A DNA stretch of 64,000 bases from Hominiventricola filiformis. Its GTDB lineage: Bacteria > Bacillota > Clostridia > Lachnospirales > Lachnospiraceae. The stretch is from the NCBI RefSeq assembly GCF_020686965.1, contig NZ_JAJEPS010000010.1, forward strand, positions 51,341 to 115,340, in the 5' to 3' direction. The notes under the pieces are model-generated. The model searched no databases. It was not told the DNA's origin and was given only the letters and a program-made list of their open reading frames with translations. Shown here piece after piece: positions 43,589 to 52,078 of this stretch; the first letter of the stretch is position 1; each line of letters starts with the position of its first letter. The translations under genes and the position numbers were made by a program.

Positions 43589-44881
43589 TTACTCATATCT
43601 CAGCGCCTCAATCGGGTTTAGCTTCGCCGCCTTATTGGCCGGGTAATATCCGAAGAACACACCGATCAGCAATGAGAAGGTGACGGACACCACGATACCG
43701 GTGATGGACGGACTGACCGCGTAGCCCATCATATTGGTGGCCACTGTCGCTATGATCATTCCGAGAATAATTCCAAGCATACCGCCCACGATACAGATCA
43801 CGATAGATTCGGTGATGAACTGAAGACGGATGGAGCCATTGGTTGCTCCCAGTGCTTTTCTGGTGCCGATTTCTCTGGTACGTTCCGTGATAGATACCAG
43901 CATAATATTCATAACGCCGATACCGCCTACCAAAAGGGAAATGCCGCCGATGGCTGCAATGGCCAACGAAATGGTAGACAACATGGAAGTCATGCTCTCC
44001 ACGATAGATTCCATGCTCATGGCACTGATCTCAAAGCTTTCATTATCTTGATAGTAACGCTCATTCATGTAATTCTCCACCGTATCGCAAAAACTGGTGG
44101 CGCTCACACCTGATGCCGTCAGAATGGTAAACTGGCTGTAGCCATTGGTATTATGGGTCTGATTTTTTGCTGTCTGCAAAGGCAGATAGAGAGTTGTCTC
44201 CGTGTCTTCCTCCGAACTGCTGGAAAATCCCATATCAGATTCTTCGTATTTATAGACCCCGACAATGGTATAGGTATAATACCTGCTATTGAACAGTACA
44301 TCCACCGTCTGTCCCACTGCAGCCATATTATTTCCATTAAAAAGGTTGTTAACCAGATAATCGGATACCAGACATACTTTTTTCGCTTCTATCTGATCAC
44401 GCTCTGTCAGCGTTCTTCCTGCCAGAAGTGTCAGATCTGTATTCTCCAGATTTGCCTCATTCACTCCCGTTGCATTTACATAAGCATACAGACTGCCAAG
44501 CTGTGCAGTTCCACTGCCCACAGATTCCGTAAGCGAAAATCCCTGGATAGAATCTCCATATCGTTCTTCCAGACTATCCAGCATCTCATCTGAGATATAA
44601 TCATCCTCGGTCATCTTCGTGAATCTGGGGCCCATAGAAAAGGTCATTCCGCTGGATGTCGTCTCCTGTGACGTACTTTTCTGAGATACACCTACGGTAA
44701 TGTTGTTGGCACCCATGGATGCCATAGAGTCTGTAACGGAACTGCTGATGGAATCTCCCAGTGTCATGATGGCAATGACCGATGCGATGCCGATGATAAT
44801 ACCCAACATGGTCAGAAGAGAACGCATTTTGTTGGCACGAAGACCGTTCAATGCCAACAGTATATTTTCACCTATTAACAT
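43589..44881 (-). CDS. ABC transporter permease, MacB/FtsX type
   Basis: 430 residues with the MacB topology: an N-terminal membrane segment (LRANKMRSLLTMLGIIIGIA), a large extracellular MacB_PCD domain of about 230 residues and three C-terminal membrane segments (SISLLVGGIGVMNIMLVSIT). The family motif TERTREIGTRKALGAT is intact. It overlaps the ATPase gene by seven bases. With ATPase and adaptor it forms an export system for a peptide, antibiotic or lipoprotein-like substrate. Confidence 0.92.
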   Translation of the reverse strand: MLIGENILLALNGLRANKMRSLLTMLGIIIGIASVIAIMTLGDSISSSVTDSMASMGANNITVGVSQKSTSQETTSSGMTFSMGPRFTKMTEDDYISDEMLDSLEERYGDSIQGFSLTESVGSGTAQLGSLYAYVNATGVNEANLENTDLTLLAGRTLTERDQIEAKKVCLVSDYLVNNLFNGNNMAAVGQTVDVLFNSRYYTYTIVGVYKYEESDMGFSSSSEEDTETTLYLPLQTAKNQTHNTNGYSQFTILTASGVSATSFCDTVENYMNERYYQDNESFEISAMSMESIVESMTSMLSTISLAIAAIGGISLLVGGIGVMNIMLVSITERTREIGTRKALGATNGSIRLQFITESIVICIVGGMLGIILGMIIATVATNMMGYAVSPSITGIVVSVTFSLLIGVFFGYYPANKAAKLNPIEALRYE

Positions 44882-45582
44882 CCGCTTCTTCTCCTTTCAC
44901 CGATAATTATACCATCTTTCAATGTCACGATTCTTTGAGTCTCCTCCGCCAGTTCCTGGGAATGAGTGATAAGCACAATGGTTTTTCCCTGTTCTTCATT
45001 GAGCCGGTGGAAGATATCCATGATCATCCGGCCAGTCTTGGAATCCAATGCACCGGTGGGCTCATCAGCCAAAATGATAGACGGCTCATTAGCCATAGCT
45101 CTTGCAATGGCCACGCGCTGCTTCTGTCCTCCTGACAATTCATCCGGTGTGTGCGACATCCGTTCTCCCATTCCTACCATATTTAAAAGTTCCTTTGCCC
45201 GTTCTGTACGCTCCTTTTTGCCGATTCCCGCATAGAGCATGGGCAGTTCTACATTTTTCAGGGCACTGGTCCGACTGATTAGATTGTAAGTCTGAAAAAC
45301 GAATCCGATCTTTTTATTCCGGATCATGGACAGATCCCGGTCCTTTGCATGGGCTACATCCACTCCGTCCAGCATATATTCCCCTTCCGTAGGCCGGTCC
45401 AGAATACCGATAATATTCATCATGGTCGTTTTTCCTGAACCAGAAGAACCTACAATAGAGACAAATTCACCTCTGTTTACTTTCAGATCAATTCCATGCA
45501 GAATTTCCAGCTCATTGGGCTGCCCGATATAGAATCTTTTAATAATTCCCTGCAATTCAATCATACTGTGTTGTTCTTCCAT
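44875..45582 (-). CDS. ABC transporter ATP-binding protein (MacB/LolD type)
   Basis: 235 residues. Walker A GSSGSGKTT, signature LSGGQKQRVAIARAMANEP, Walker B IILADEPTGALDSKTG, and the family piece IGFVFQTYNLISRTSALKNV. GGGAGG precedes ATG 45582. Located between adaptor and permease genes. Confidence 0.94.
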   Translation of the reverse strand: MEEQHSMIELQGIIKRFYIGQPNELEILHGIDLKVNRGEFVSIVGSSGSGKTTMMNIIGILDRPTEGEYMLDGVDVAHAKDRDLSMIRNKKIGFVFQTYNLISRTSALKNVELPMLYAGIGKKERTERAKELLNMVGMGERMSHTPDELSGGQKQRVAIARAMANEPSIILADEPTGALDSKTGRMIMDIFHRLNEEQGKTIVLITHSQELAEETQRIVTLKDGIIIGERRRSGC

Positions 45583-45596
45583 AGCTGCCTCCCGGT

Positions 45597-47408
45597 CTAA
45601 AATCCACCAGGGCCGCCGCCAGGCGCTCCACCGCCGCCGGGATTACCACCGCCGCCCATGCTGCCTCCACCCATATTAAAAGTAACGCCGTCCTGAGAAC
45701 TTTCAGAGGAGCTGTCACCCGAAGACGGATTATTTACCATAGGTGTACTGTAGTATACCACAGTGCCTTCTTCGATATTATCTCCTGAGATTTCTACATA
45801 ATAATCACTCTGCATACCGACAGTTACCGGTATCTGAACCTTTTCTCCATCTTTATCAATCGTAACAGAAGAATTTCCATCTTCGTCTGTTGTCACACAG
45901 TCATAGGGCACAGTAAGGACATCATATACCGCTTCTTTTACAATACTTGCCTTGGCTGTCATACCGATACGCAGATCCGCATTTTCATCATCCAATGCAA
46001 TTTCCAGATCATAGCTGGCGCTTCCTGCACTGTTTCCGGATGTGGATGTCGTTGCCGTCGGTGCAATATAAGACACTTTTGCCGGAAGTTCATCGTCCCC
46101 AAGTGCTTCCACGATAACTGCAGCTGTCATATCTTTGCTGATACTGCTTACATCATACTCATCCACACTGGCAGATACAATAAAATTCTGACTGTTGGCA
46201 ATACTGAACAGAGTCTTTCCTTCTCCCAGATAGGTATCCCCTTCCTCTACTTCCATAGCCGTAATGACTCCGGAGATCGGTGCCGTTACCGTGCAGGCTG
46301 TGATCTGTTCCTGATAGTCCTCAATCGTCTGAGCACTGCTGTCATTGGAATATTCTTTCTGTTTCTGCGCCTTTTCCAGGGAATCCGCCGCATTGGAAAT
46401 ATTGCGGTCATTATTCTTAGACGCATCGGTCAGATTGTCGGATGCAGTTTCGTAAGCATCGGACGCTTTTTCTTCTGCGTCGGCTGCCGCGATGTAAGCC
46501 TGATGCGCTTCTGTATAAGATGCCTGAGCTTCATTTACTGCCTGCACAGCTGCATCATAAGTGGCTTTTTCTGCTGATACCGAATCATAGGTTGCCTGAG
46601 CGGCATCTGCTTCCTGCTGTGCGGTGTCAACAGCTGCTTTCGCATCTGCATAACCTGGAGCTGTCTCCTCCAGTTTTGCCAGTGCAGCCTGTGCATCTGC
46701 CAGTGTGCTCTTCGCACTCTCCAGTGCGTTTGCTGCCGCAGTGTAGCTTTCTGTCGGATCTGTCAATGCATTCAACGCCTCTTTTGCTGCGCTCAGACTT
46801 TTCTCCCGTTTCTTCAGAGTACTGGCTGCACTGCTTGCATCATCCTCCGCATCCTGCAGATCTTCTTTTGCCTGTGATTCATTTTTTACCGCTTTGTTAT
46901 AATCATCCGTTCCATCTTCCACAGCCTGGGTATAACTCTCAGAAGCTGTCTCAATAGACTTGTTCTCATTATACTCACTGAGGGCCTGACTATTCTGTGC
47001 CTCTTTCAGCTTTCGCTCCAGCTCGGAACTGTCTAGGACGACCACTACATCCCCTTCATTGACATAATCGCCGACTTTATAATTAACAGTTTCCACTTCC
47101 ACATTAGAGGCGATTGCAGACACATCTCTTGCATCTGCACTGTTAACGGTTCCGGTCACGCTGATAGAATCCACCAGATTCTGCTTTGTCACAGTCGTCG
47201 TTTCCACCTGGCTCATCTTCTCCGCCATGGCCTTTCTTGCCTTATGTCGGTTCAGCCCATGTACACCAAATCCTCCTGCCAGAACCAGCACTATCACTAC
47301 CGGAATCAGCATCTTTTTCTTGTTTCCTAATTTTTGCACCACATTCAGTAATTTTGGTACGTTCACAAATTTCCTCCTTACCAGGCTCTCTTTCCCTATC
47401 AAAGCCAT
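45597..47408 (-). CDS. Membrane fusion/adaptor protein of the MacB-type ABC exporter
   Basis: 603 residues. A short cytoplasmic segment and one membrane helix (MLIPVVIVLVLAGGFGVHGL), then split biotinyl-lipoyl domain (NYKVGDYVNEGDVVVVLD), a very long Ala/Glu/Asp-rich coiled coil of about 230 residues, the returning lipoyl half (ITACTVTAPISGVITAMEVE), beta-barrel domains, and a Gly-rich tail (MGGGGNPGGGGAPGG). The start at 47408 has GGAGAG before it. The coiled coil is long for Gram-positive adaptors. Confidence 0.9.
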   Translation of the reverse strand: MALIGKESLVRRKFVNVPKLLNVVQKLGNKKKMLIPVVIVLVLAGGFGVHGLNRHKARKAMAEKMSQVETTTVTKQNLVDSISVTGTVNSADARDVSAIASNVEVETVNYKVGDYVNEGDVVVVLDSSELERKLKEAQNSQALSEYNENKSIETASESYTQAVEDGTDDYNKAVKNESQAKEDLQDAEDDASSAASTLKKREKSLSAAKEALNALTDPTESYTAAANALESAKSTLADAQAALAKLEETAPGYADAKAAVDTAQQEADAAQATYDSVSAEKATYDAAVQAVNEAQASYTEAHQAYIAAADAEEKASDAYETASDNLTDASKNNDRNISNAADSLEKAQKQKEYSNDSSAQTIEDYQEQITACTVTAPISGVITAMEVEEGDTYLGEGKTLFSIANSQNFIVSASVDEYDVSSISKDMTAAVIVEALGDDELPAKVSYIAPTATTSTSGNSAGSASYDLEIALDDENADLRIGMTAKASIVKEAVYDVLTVPYDCVTTDEDGNSSVTIDKDGEKVQIPVTVGMQSDYYVEISGDNIEEGTVVYYSTPMVNNPSSGDSSSESSQDGVTFNMGGGSMGGGGNPGGGGAPGGGPGGF

Positions 47409-47526
47409 ATTTACTCTCCAAATTATCATAGTGGAAATTTGTGTCAAAAAGTTGATTAACTTGTGTTTAATCTGTGTTTGATTGGTGAATTTACTATCTG
47501 TTTATCTATGAATATATGAACAGTTA

Positions 47527-47555
47527 TTGATTTTATTCAGATGTTCTGCTATACT
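47527..47555 (+). promoter_or_regulatory. Promoter of the ArsR-family regulator
   Basis: TTGATT, 17 bases, TATACT. TGAACA (47517-47522) and TGTTCT (47542-47547) flank and overlap it as an imperfect inverted repeat, which resembles half sites of SmtB/CzrA operators. Confidence 0.6.
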
Positions 47556-47621
47556 ATAAAAAGGAATACGAACCAGATTTCCATTGTCTGATCCGCATTC
47601 CTCTTTTAGAAAGGATTCGCC

Positions 47622-47924
47622 ATGTCAGAAAAAATAATGATTCCCGCCGAGGAAGAAATCTACGATCTCTCTGAATTCTATAAAGTATTCGGAGATTCCA
47701 CCCGGATCAAAATCCTGTACGCACTTTTAAACCAGGAACTGTGCGTCAATGATATTGCTGCCGAGCTATCCATGACCCCCAGTTCCATTTCTCATCAGCT
47801 GCGGATCTTGAAACAGCACCGTCTGGTAAAATACCGCCGCGATGGCAAGACGATCTGCTATTCTCTGGCTGATGACCATGTGGTCACAATTCTGAATCAG
47901 GGACTGGAACACATCGAGGAGTAG
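47622..47924 (+). CDS. ArsR/SmtB-family metal-sensing repressor
   Basis: 100-residue winged-helix protein. The recognition region reads LCVNDIAAELSMTPSSISHQ. The C-terminal helix has D-x-H-(x10)-H-x2-E (from ADDHV to LEHIEE), the alpha-5 zinc/cobalt site of SmtB and CzrA. No cysteine ELCVCD-type alpha-3 site. It is a single-gene unit; no metal transporter is adjacent, so targets are itself and genes elsewhere. The upstream divergent neighbour is the MacB-type export operon. The last 41 bases overlap the 3' end of the convergent gene. Confidence 0.9.
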   Translation: MSEKIMIPAEEEIYDLSEFYKVFGDSTRIKILYALLNQELCVNDIAAELSMTPSSISHQLRILKQHRLVKYRRDGKTICYSLADDHVVTILNQGLEHIEE

Positions 47925-48684
47925 CGTACTGCTGCTCCTTTTTGTTCATCTCCATTTCATGTACCCGTTCCAGGAATTTCACATCCGCTTCCAGCGATGA
48001 CAACATTTCTTCCTGATTTTCCAGTTCCTGCATCCATTTTTCCCGAACCAGCATTTTCCATGCCATATGCCTGCACAGCTGTTTCATCCGCTGCACATCA
48101 AATGCCGTCAGGCTTCCCTTTTTAAAACTCCGATCCAATGCTTCAACAATATCATGGCAGATAAATTCTTTCCAGATCCTCTCCTTCTTCCGATCCGATA
48201 CTTCCAGCTCACAGATACAATAAAACAAAAATGGCAGGAAAAGAATCATCCCATTTTCTTCCAGTTTTCTGGCTGAGCAGTCTTCCAGAGTAATCACTCT
48301 GATAGGCAGTTCTACCCGCTCTTTTCCCGGAAATTCCAATGTCCTGCTGTACTCTTCCCGATGATTTTTCCCAAAATACAGGATCTGCGGCTCCCGGATC
48401 TGCATCACATCTCCGACCGCCATTTTCTCATATACAAATATATTTCCTCTGTTTTCTGCACAGATCTGAAGGCATCCATCCAGCCTCCGCAGCGAAAACT
48501 CATAACGATTCATGCCCCCTACTTTCAGGCAGACACTCAATGCTTCCTGATCCCGCCATTCTTTCCAGATTTTCTCCTCATCCTGATATTCCGTACCAAA
48601 AAGTCCGTTGATCATCCTGACCAATGCCTGGTCCGACAGTCGAAAAATCTCCTCCATAATCCATCGATCTTCCTTTTGTATCAT
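47884..48684 (-). CDS. Hypothetical protein, perhaps PD-(D/E)XK (Rpn-like) family
   Basis: 266 residues, no signal peptide or membrane segment. Starts MIQKEDRWIMEEIFRLSDQA with GGGAGG before it. The charged and aromatic composition and the C-terminal helical part (DIVEALDRSFKKGSLTAFD, ending with a coiled-coil stretch) resemble conserved hypothetical proteins of Lachnospiraceae related to Rpn-type nucleases. I cannot point to a complete catalytic motif, so the assignment is tentative. The 3' end is convergent with and overlaps the ArsR gene. Confidence 0.55.
   Translation of the reverse strand: MIQKEDRWIMEEIFRLSDQALVRMINGLFGTEYQDEEKIWKEWRDQEALSVCLKVGGMNRYEFSLRRLDGCLQICAENRGNIFVYEKMAVGDVMQIREPQILYFGKNHREEYSRTLEFPGKERVELPIRVITLEDCSARKLEENGMILFLPFLFYCICELEVSDRKKERIWKEFICHDIVEALDRSFKKGSLTAFDVQRMKQLCRHMAWKMLVREKWMQELENQEEMLSSLEADVKFLERVHEMEMNKKEQQYATPRCVPVPDSEL
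47918..47938 (+). terminator. Terminator overlapping the ArsR stop codon
   Basis: GGAGTAGC / GCTGCTCC with one G-U pair, followed by TTTTT. The stop codon lies in the left arm. Confidence 0.7.
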
Positions 48685-48796
48685 AGCGTTTCCTCCCTCA
48701 TCCTTTTCCGCGCGATACGAACCACTCTTATTATACTAAAAACTGGGATTTTTAGCTGCTGAAATGCAACTGATGAATAATTTTTAAGATACTTCC

Positions 48797-48824
48797 AGTA
48801 TACTGAATATTATCATTTTGTCAA
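48797..48824 (-). promoter_or_regulatory. Promoter for the hypothetical gene
   Basis: Minus strand TTGACA (48824-48819), 16 bases, TATACT (48802-48797), about 110 bases before the ATG at 48684. Confidence 0.6.
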
Positions 48825-48853
48825 TACAGAATGTATGATTTTAAAAAGCAAAA

Positions 48854-48875
48854 AGAAGCGTATCTCTACGCTTCT
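48854..48875 (-). terminator. Terminator after the Crh-like gene
   Basis: AGAAGCGTA / TACGCTTCT (48854-48862, 48867-48875), followed by CTTTTTGC on the minus strand. It overlaps the stop codon by two bases. Confidence 0.8.
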
Positions 48876-49134
48876 ACTGTTTCAGATTTTTAATAAATTC
48901 GGTTATATGCTTCAAAGCCTCTTCTTCGTCTTCTCCTTCGCACTCGATTACCACATCTGCCTCCGGTCCTACCGGAAATGCTAGCATACTCATCAGGCTT
49001 TTGCAGTTCATTTTATACTCACCATGATACATCATAATATATGACTGGAATTTATTGGCTTCCCCTACCAGCATTCCTGCAGAACGCAGGTCAATTCCGT
49101 TCGGACTTTGAATTCTCATTTGTTCTCTGGCCAT
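48874..49134 (-). CDS. HPr-family protein lacking the phosphorylated histidine (Crh-like)
   Basis: 86 residues from ATG 49134, the length of HPr. Position 15, the histidine phosphorylated by Enzyme I in HPr (GIHARPA), is aspartate here (NGIDLRSAG, D15, R17 retained). The regulatory serine S46 and its surroundings (NCKSLMSML) are retained. This is the state of Crh in Bacillus, where residue 15 is Gln and Ser46 is phosphorylated by HPr kinase for CcpA co-regulation. Probably regulatory rather than a PTS carrier. Single-gene unit with terminator. A TTG at 49140 as start is less likely. Confidence 0.85.
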   Translation of the reverse strand: MAREQMRIQSPNGIDLRSAGMLVGEANKFQSYIMMYHGEYKMNCKSLMSMLAFPVGPEADVVIECEGEDEEEALKHITEFIKNLKQ

Positions 49135-49181
49135 TCGCAATACACCATCCTGTTAATAGTCTCTTTATTCATTATAACACA

Positions 49182-49208
49182 AAAAGGAGACTTTGAAAGT
49201 CTCCTTTT
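49182..49208 (-). terminator. Terminator after degV
   Basis: Perfect stem AAAAGGAGACTTT / AAAGTCTCCTTTT with one-base centre, directly after the degV stop; the A and U runs make it active in both directions. Confidence 0.85.
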
Positions 49209-49215
49209 CATTATT

Positions 49216-50055
49216 TTAACCTACCAGAATAATTCCACCCTGAGCAGCATACAACGTACTGACTCCTGAGCTTGGAAGAATGATGATCTCTTTTACCTTC
49301 GTCCGCTTCTCGATCTCTTCCTTTACGAACTGCGCACGCGCTTCATTGTTGCAGTGGACGATCGCCACGGTCTTCTCCTCCGGTTTGTTCATACGTTCCA
49401 CTAAGAGTTCCACCATCATGCGAAGTGCTTTCTGCATACCTCTCGCCTGACCCGCCTGCTCAATGATACCCTGTTTATTGCCTTCCATGACAGGCTTAAT
49501 ATTAAGGGCGGATGCCACGAACGCTTTCACCGCACTTAACCGCCCATTCTTTCTTAAATGATCCAGAGATTCAAGTACAAAAAAAGTCTGACGTTCTGCC
49601 TGATATGCTTCCACCGCTTTGATAACTTCCTCAAACTCCATGCCTGCTTCTTCGCATTCCTGAATTTTCTTTGCCAGAAGCGTCTCTCCTACAGATGCGG
49701 AACAGGAATTAAATACATGGATTTTTGCATCCGGATGATCTTCCAGATACAGATTCTGTCCTAAGACTGCACTGTTATAAGAGCCGCTCAGTTCTGCTGA
49801 AAGAGTTACTGCATACAGGTGGTCAGCTCCGCAGTCGAATGCACTCCTGTAGACTTCCGGAGACGGACAGCTTGATTTCGGGCAGTTCGGGCTTTTCTCC
49901 ACCAGATCCAGAAAACGAAGCCGGTCAAACGTCTCATCATCCACAAAATGATTTCCGTCAATCTCCAGATTCAGAGCCGCATGCACAAAATGCGAATCCT
50001 TTGCCATCTCCTCCGTAAATTCCCCACAACTGTCAACTACTATACGATAACTCAT
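49216..50055 (-). CDS. DegV family fatty-acid-binding protein (FakB-like)
   Basis: 279 residues from ATG 50055 (MSYRIVVDSCGEF) with AAGGTGG before it. The DegV fold motifs are present: IVVDSCGEFTEEM, SCPSPEVYRSAF, VTLSAELSGSYNSAVLG, and the FakB-type ESLDHLRKNGRLSAVKAFV. FakB proteins hold a fatty acid for phosphorylation by FakA. FakA is not in the window. Confidence 0.88.
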   Translation of the reverse strand: MSYRIVVDSCGEFTEEMAKDSHFVHAALNLEIDGNHFVDDETFDRLRFLDLVEKSPNCPKSSCPSPEVYRSAFDCGADHLYAVTLSAELSGSYNSAVLGQNLYLEDHPDAKIHVFNSCSASVGETLLAKKIQECEEAGMEFEEVIKAVEAYQAERQTFFVLESLDHLRKNGRLSAVKAFVASALNIKPVMEGNKQGIIEQAGQARGMQKALRMMVELLVERMNKPEEKTVAIVHCNNEARAQFVKEEIEKRTKVKEIIILPSSGVSTLYAAQGGIILVG

Positions 50056-50189
50056 ATCTGATACCACCTTTGTTCCTTCTCTTGATTATAAAAACAGCTT
50101 TTCAGCCATATCATCTTTTTCGACGTAGTTTTTAATACCAGATAATATTACCACACTATGATATTATATGCAATATGAAAATCCCTCAA

Positions 50190-51485
50190 CTATAAGGTAT
50201 AATAAGCCCGGATCATATCCGTCAGAGCATCCAGATCCTTCACACCCATCAGTTCCCGGGAAGAATGCATAGCCAGCAACGGAAGTCCCACATCTACCGT
50301 CGGTACCGGAACGAGGCTGGATGCAATGGAACCAAGCGTACTTCCGGACGTTCCATCCGAACGGTTAAAGAATTTCGTATAGGCAATTCCCTCCTGCATA
50401 CAGATCTGCTCAATGATGGCTACTGCACCGCAGTCTGTGGCATAAGACTGAGCGCTCGCCTCCTTGATACAAAATCCACCGTTCAGCGGGCTGTGGTTGG
50501 TGGGATCCATCTTCTCTGCATAATTCGGATGAAATGCGTGTCCCACATCCACAGAAAGCAGCATACTCTCGGAAAGCCCTTGCAGAAACTGGGTTCTGTC
50601 AAGGTTGAGACCACTGCTTATTTTCTCCAGTACCATGGAGAGCACCATAGAACCGGCTCCCTGCTTGGTTCTGCTGCCGATCTCTTCATGGTCGAAGAAC
50701 GCTGCCACATTCACAGCATCCCGTCCTCCTTCCATAAGTCCGTTCAGAATAGCCAGCACACTGGACAGATTGTCAATTCGCGGCGCACTGAACAATTCTT
50801 TGTTCATTCCTGTATAGACCGGCTGATCTGCATTATAAAGACCAATCTCATAATCCAGAATCTCCTCCGGACGGACAGATAACCGCTCCGCCAGAAGTTC
50901 CCTGAAGAAATGTTCCGAAAATCCTGCTCCGGACACTCCTGCAATCGGAAGCAGTTCCTTCTGTTTATTCAGCTCTGTTCCCTTATTTACCTCCCGGTTC
51001 AGATGGATTGCCAGATTCGGAATGATAAACATGGGATCTTTCAGATCAATGAGGCGCATCTGCGGCCGAAATACATCATCACTCTTCAGGGCTACGCGGC
51101 CAGCTGCAGACAATGGCCGGTCAAGCCATGTATTTAAGATGGCCCCTCCGTAAACTTCCACATTCAGAAGACCGTAGCCTTCTTTTTGCATCTCTGCATT
51201 CTGCTTGATCCGGAGATTTGGAAAATCTGTATGAGCTGCTGCCATCCGGAAATCATTTTGACCATCCCAGTCCTCTCCCACAGAAAATGCAATAAGTGTC
51301 GAATCCCGGTGCATCACATAATAACGTCCGCCCCTCTCCAGCTGCCATGGACAATGGAAATTCAGTTCTTCATATCCACCCTCTTTTAATTTCCGGGCAG
51401 CCTCTGCCGTCACATGGAACGGAGAGGTTCCTTTCATAATAAAATCTTTCAACTCTTCGGTTCTGTTTTTTATCCTCAATTCCAT
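50190..51485 (-). CDS. apeB: M18 family aminopeptidase
   Basis: Zinc aminopeptidase of 431 residues in the aspartyl aminopeptidase family. The metal site motifs are visible: AAHTDFPNLRIK (His), a central Asp in the NLSSV segment, FFDHEEIGSRTKQGAGS (catalytic Glu), and the C-terminal MHSSREL (His). Cytosolic; releases N-terminal acidic or neutral residues from peptides. Single gene, divergent from the DUF5721-like gene. Confidence 0.92.
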   Translation of the reverse strand: MELRIKNRTEELKDFIMKGTSPFHVTAEAARKLKEGGYEELNFHCPWQLERGGRYYVMHRDSTLIAFSVGEDWDGQNDFRMAAAHTDFPNLRIKQNAEMQKEGYGLLNVEVYGGAILNTWLDRPLSAAGRVALKSDDVFRPQMRLIDLKDPMFIIPNLAIHLNREVNKGTELNKQKELLPIAGVSGAGFSEHFFRELLAERLSVRPEEILDYEIGLYNADQPVYTGMNKELFSAPRIDNLSSVLAILNGLMEGGRDAVNVAAFFDHEEIGSRTKQGAGSMVLSMVLEKISSGLNLDRTQFLQGLSESMLLSVDVGHAFHPNYAEKMDPTNHSPLNGGFCIKEASAQSYATDCGAVAIIEQICMQEGIAYTKFFNRSDGTSGSTLGSIASSLVPVPTVDVGLPLLAMHSSRELMGVKDLDALTDMIRAYYTL

Positions 51486-51575
51486 CGAACGCTCCTTTGT
51501 ATCTTTATAAATCTAGTATAGCAAATCCTTTCCATTTCTTCTATAATAAAGCTATCTTATCCATGGAGGTTTTTT

Positions 51576-52073
51576 ATGATTGCACTTCAGATCGCCGATA
51601 TCCGGGTCTTTATGAAAAAACTGCTGCTCAGTGAAACCTTTGACCGTTTTCTTCTTCTGGAAGGCAGCATTACTACTTTTAATACATTTGAAATAGACGG
51701 TACCCTTCAAAAAGCATACTATTCTGCCGAAGAACAGGACCAGATAGGAGACCGCTCTCTTTCTCTCTGGAGTGAAGTACGTCCTTTCTGCTTTGAACTC
51801 ATCAAGGGTAAGAAGACGCCCCTCGCTTTTCATTTCACCTTTCAGCTGGCCGCCTCCAATGTAATCCGTCTGCTTGCCCAAACAGGGATTGACCTTCCAC
51901 CTGAGCAGATCCGCGGTCTGCTCATGAATCTTCGTTATGACGGGCATACGCTCACCTGCACCACAGGAACATCTCTTTCTGTCTTTACTCTGGACAAAAA
52001 ACTGGACCATGCCTGGGATGACATGGTCCGGAAATATTTTCATCAGCAGGAAATTCCTTTCCAGCAGATGTAG
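51576..52073 (+). CDS. DUF5721-like protein of unknown function
   Basis: 165 residues, soluble, no known catalytic motif. MIALQIADIRVFMKKLLLSE at the N-terminus, TFNTFEIDG and the following acidic/aromatic part resemble a conserved Lachnospiraceae family that I recall as DUF5721. GGAGG precedes the ATG by six bases. The end is convergent with htpG, five bases apart. Function unknown. Confidence 0.7.
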   Translation: MIALQIADIRVFMKKLLLSETFDRFLLLEGSITTFNTFEIDGTLQKAYYSAEEQDQIGDRSLSLWSEVRPFCFELIKGKKTPLAFHFTFQLAASNVIRLLAQTGIDLPPEQIRGLLMNLRYDGHTLTCTTGTSLSVFTLDKKLDHAWDDMVRKYFHQQEIPFQQM

Positions 52074-52078
52074 GTATT

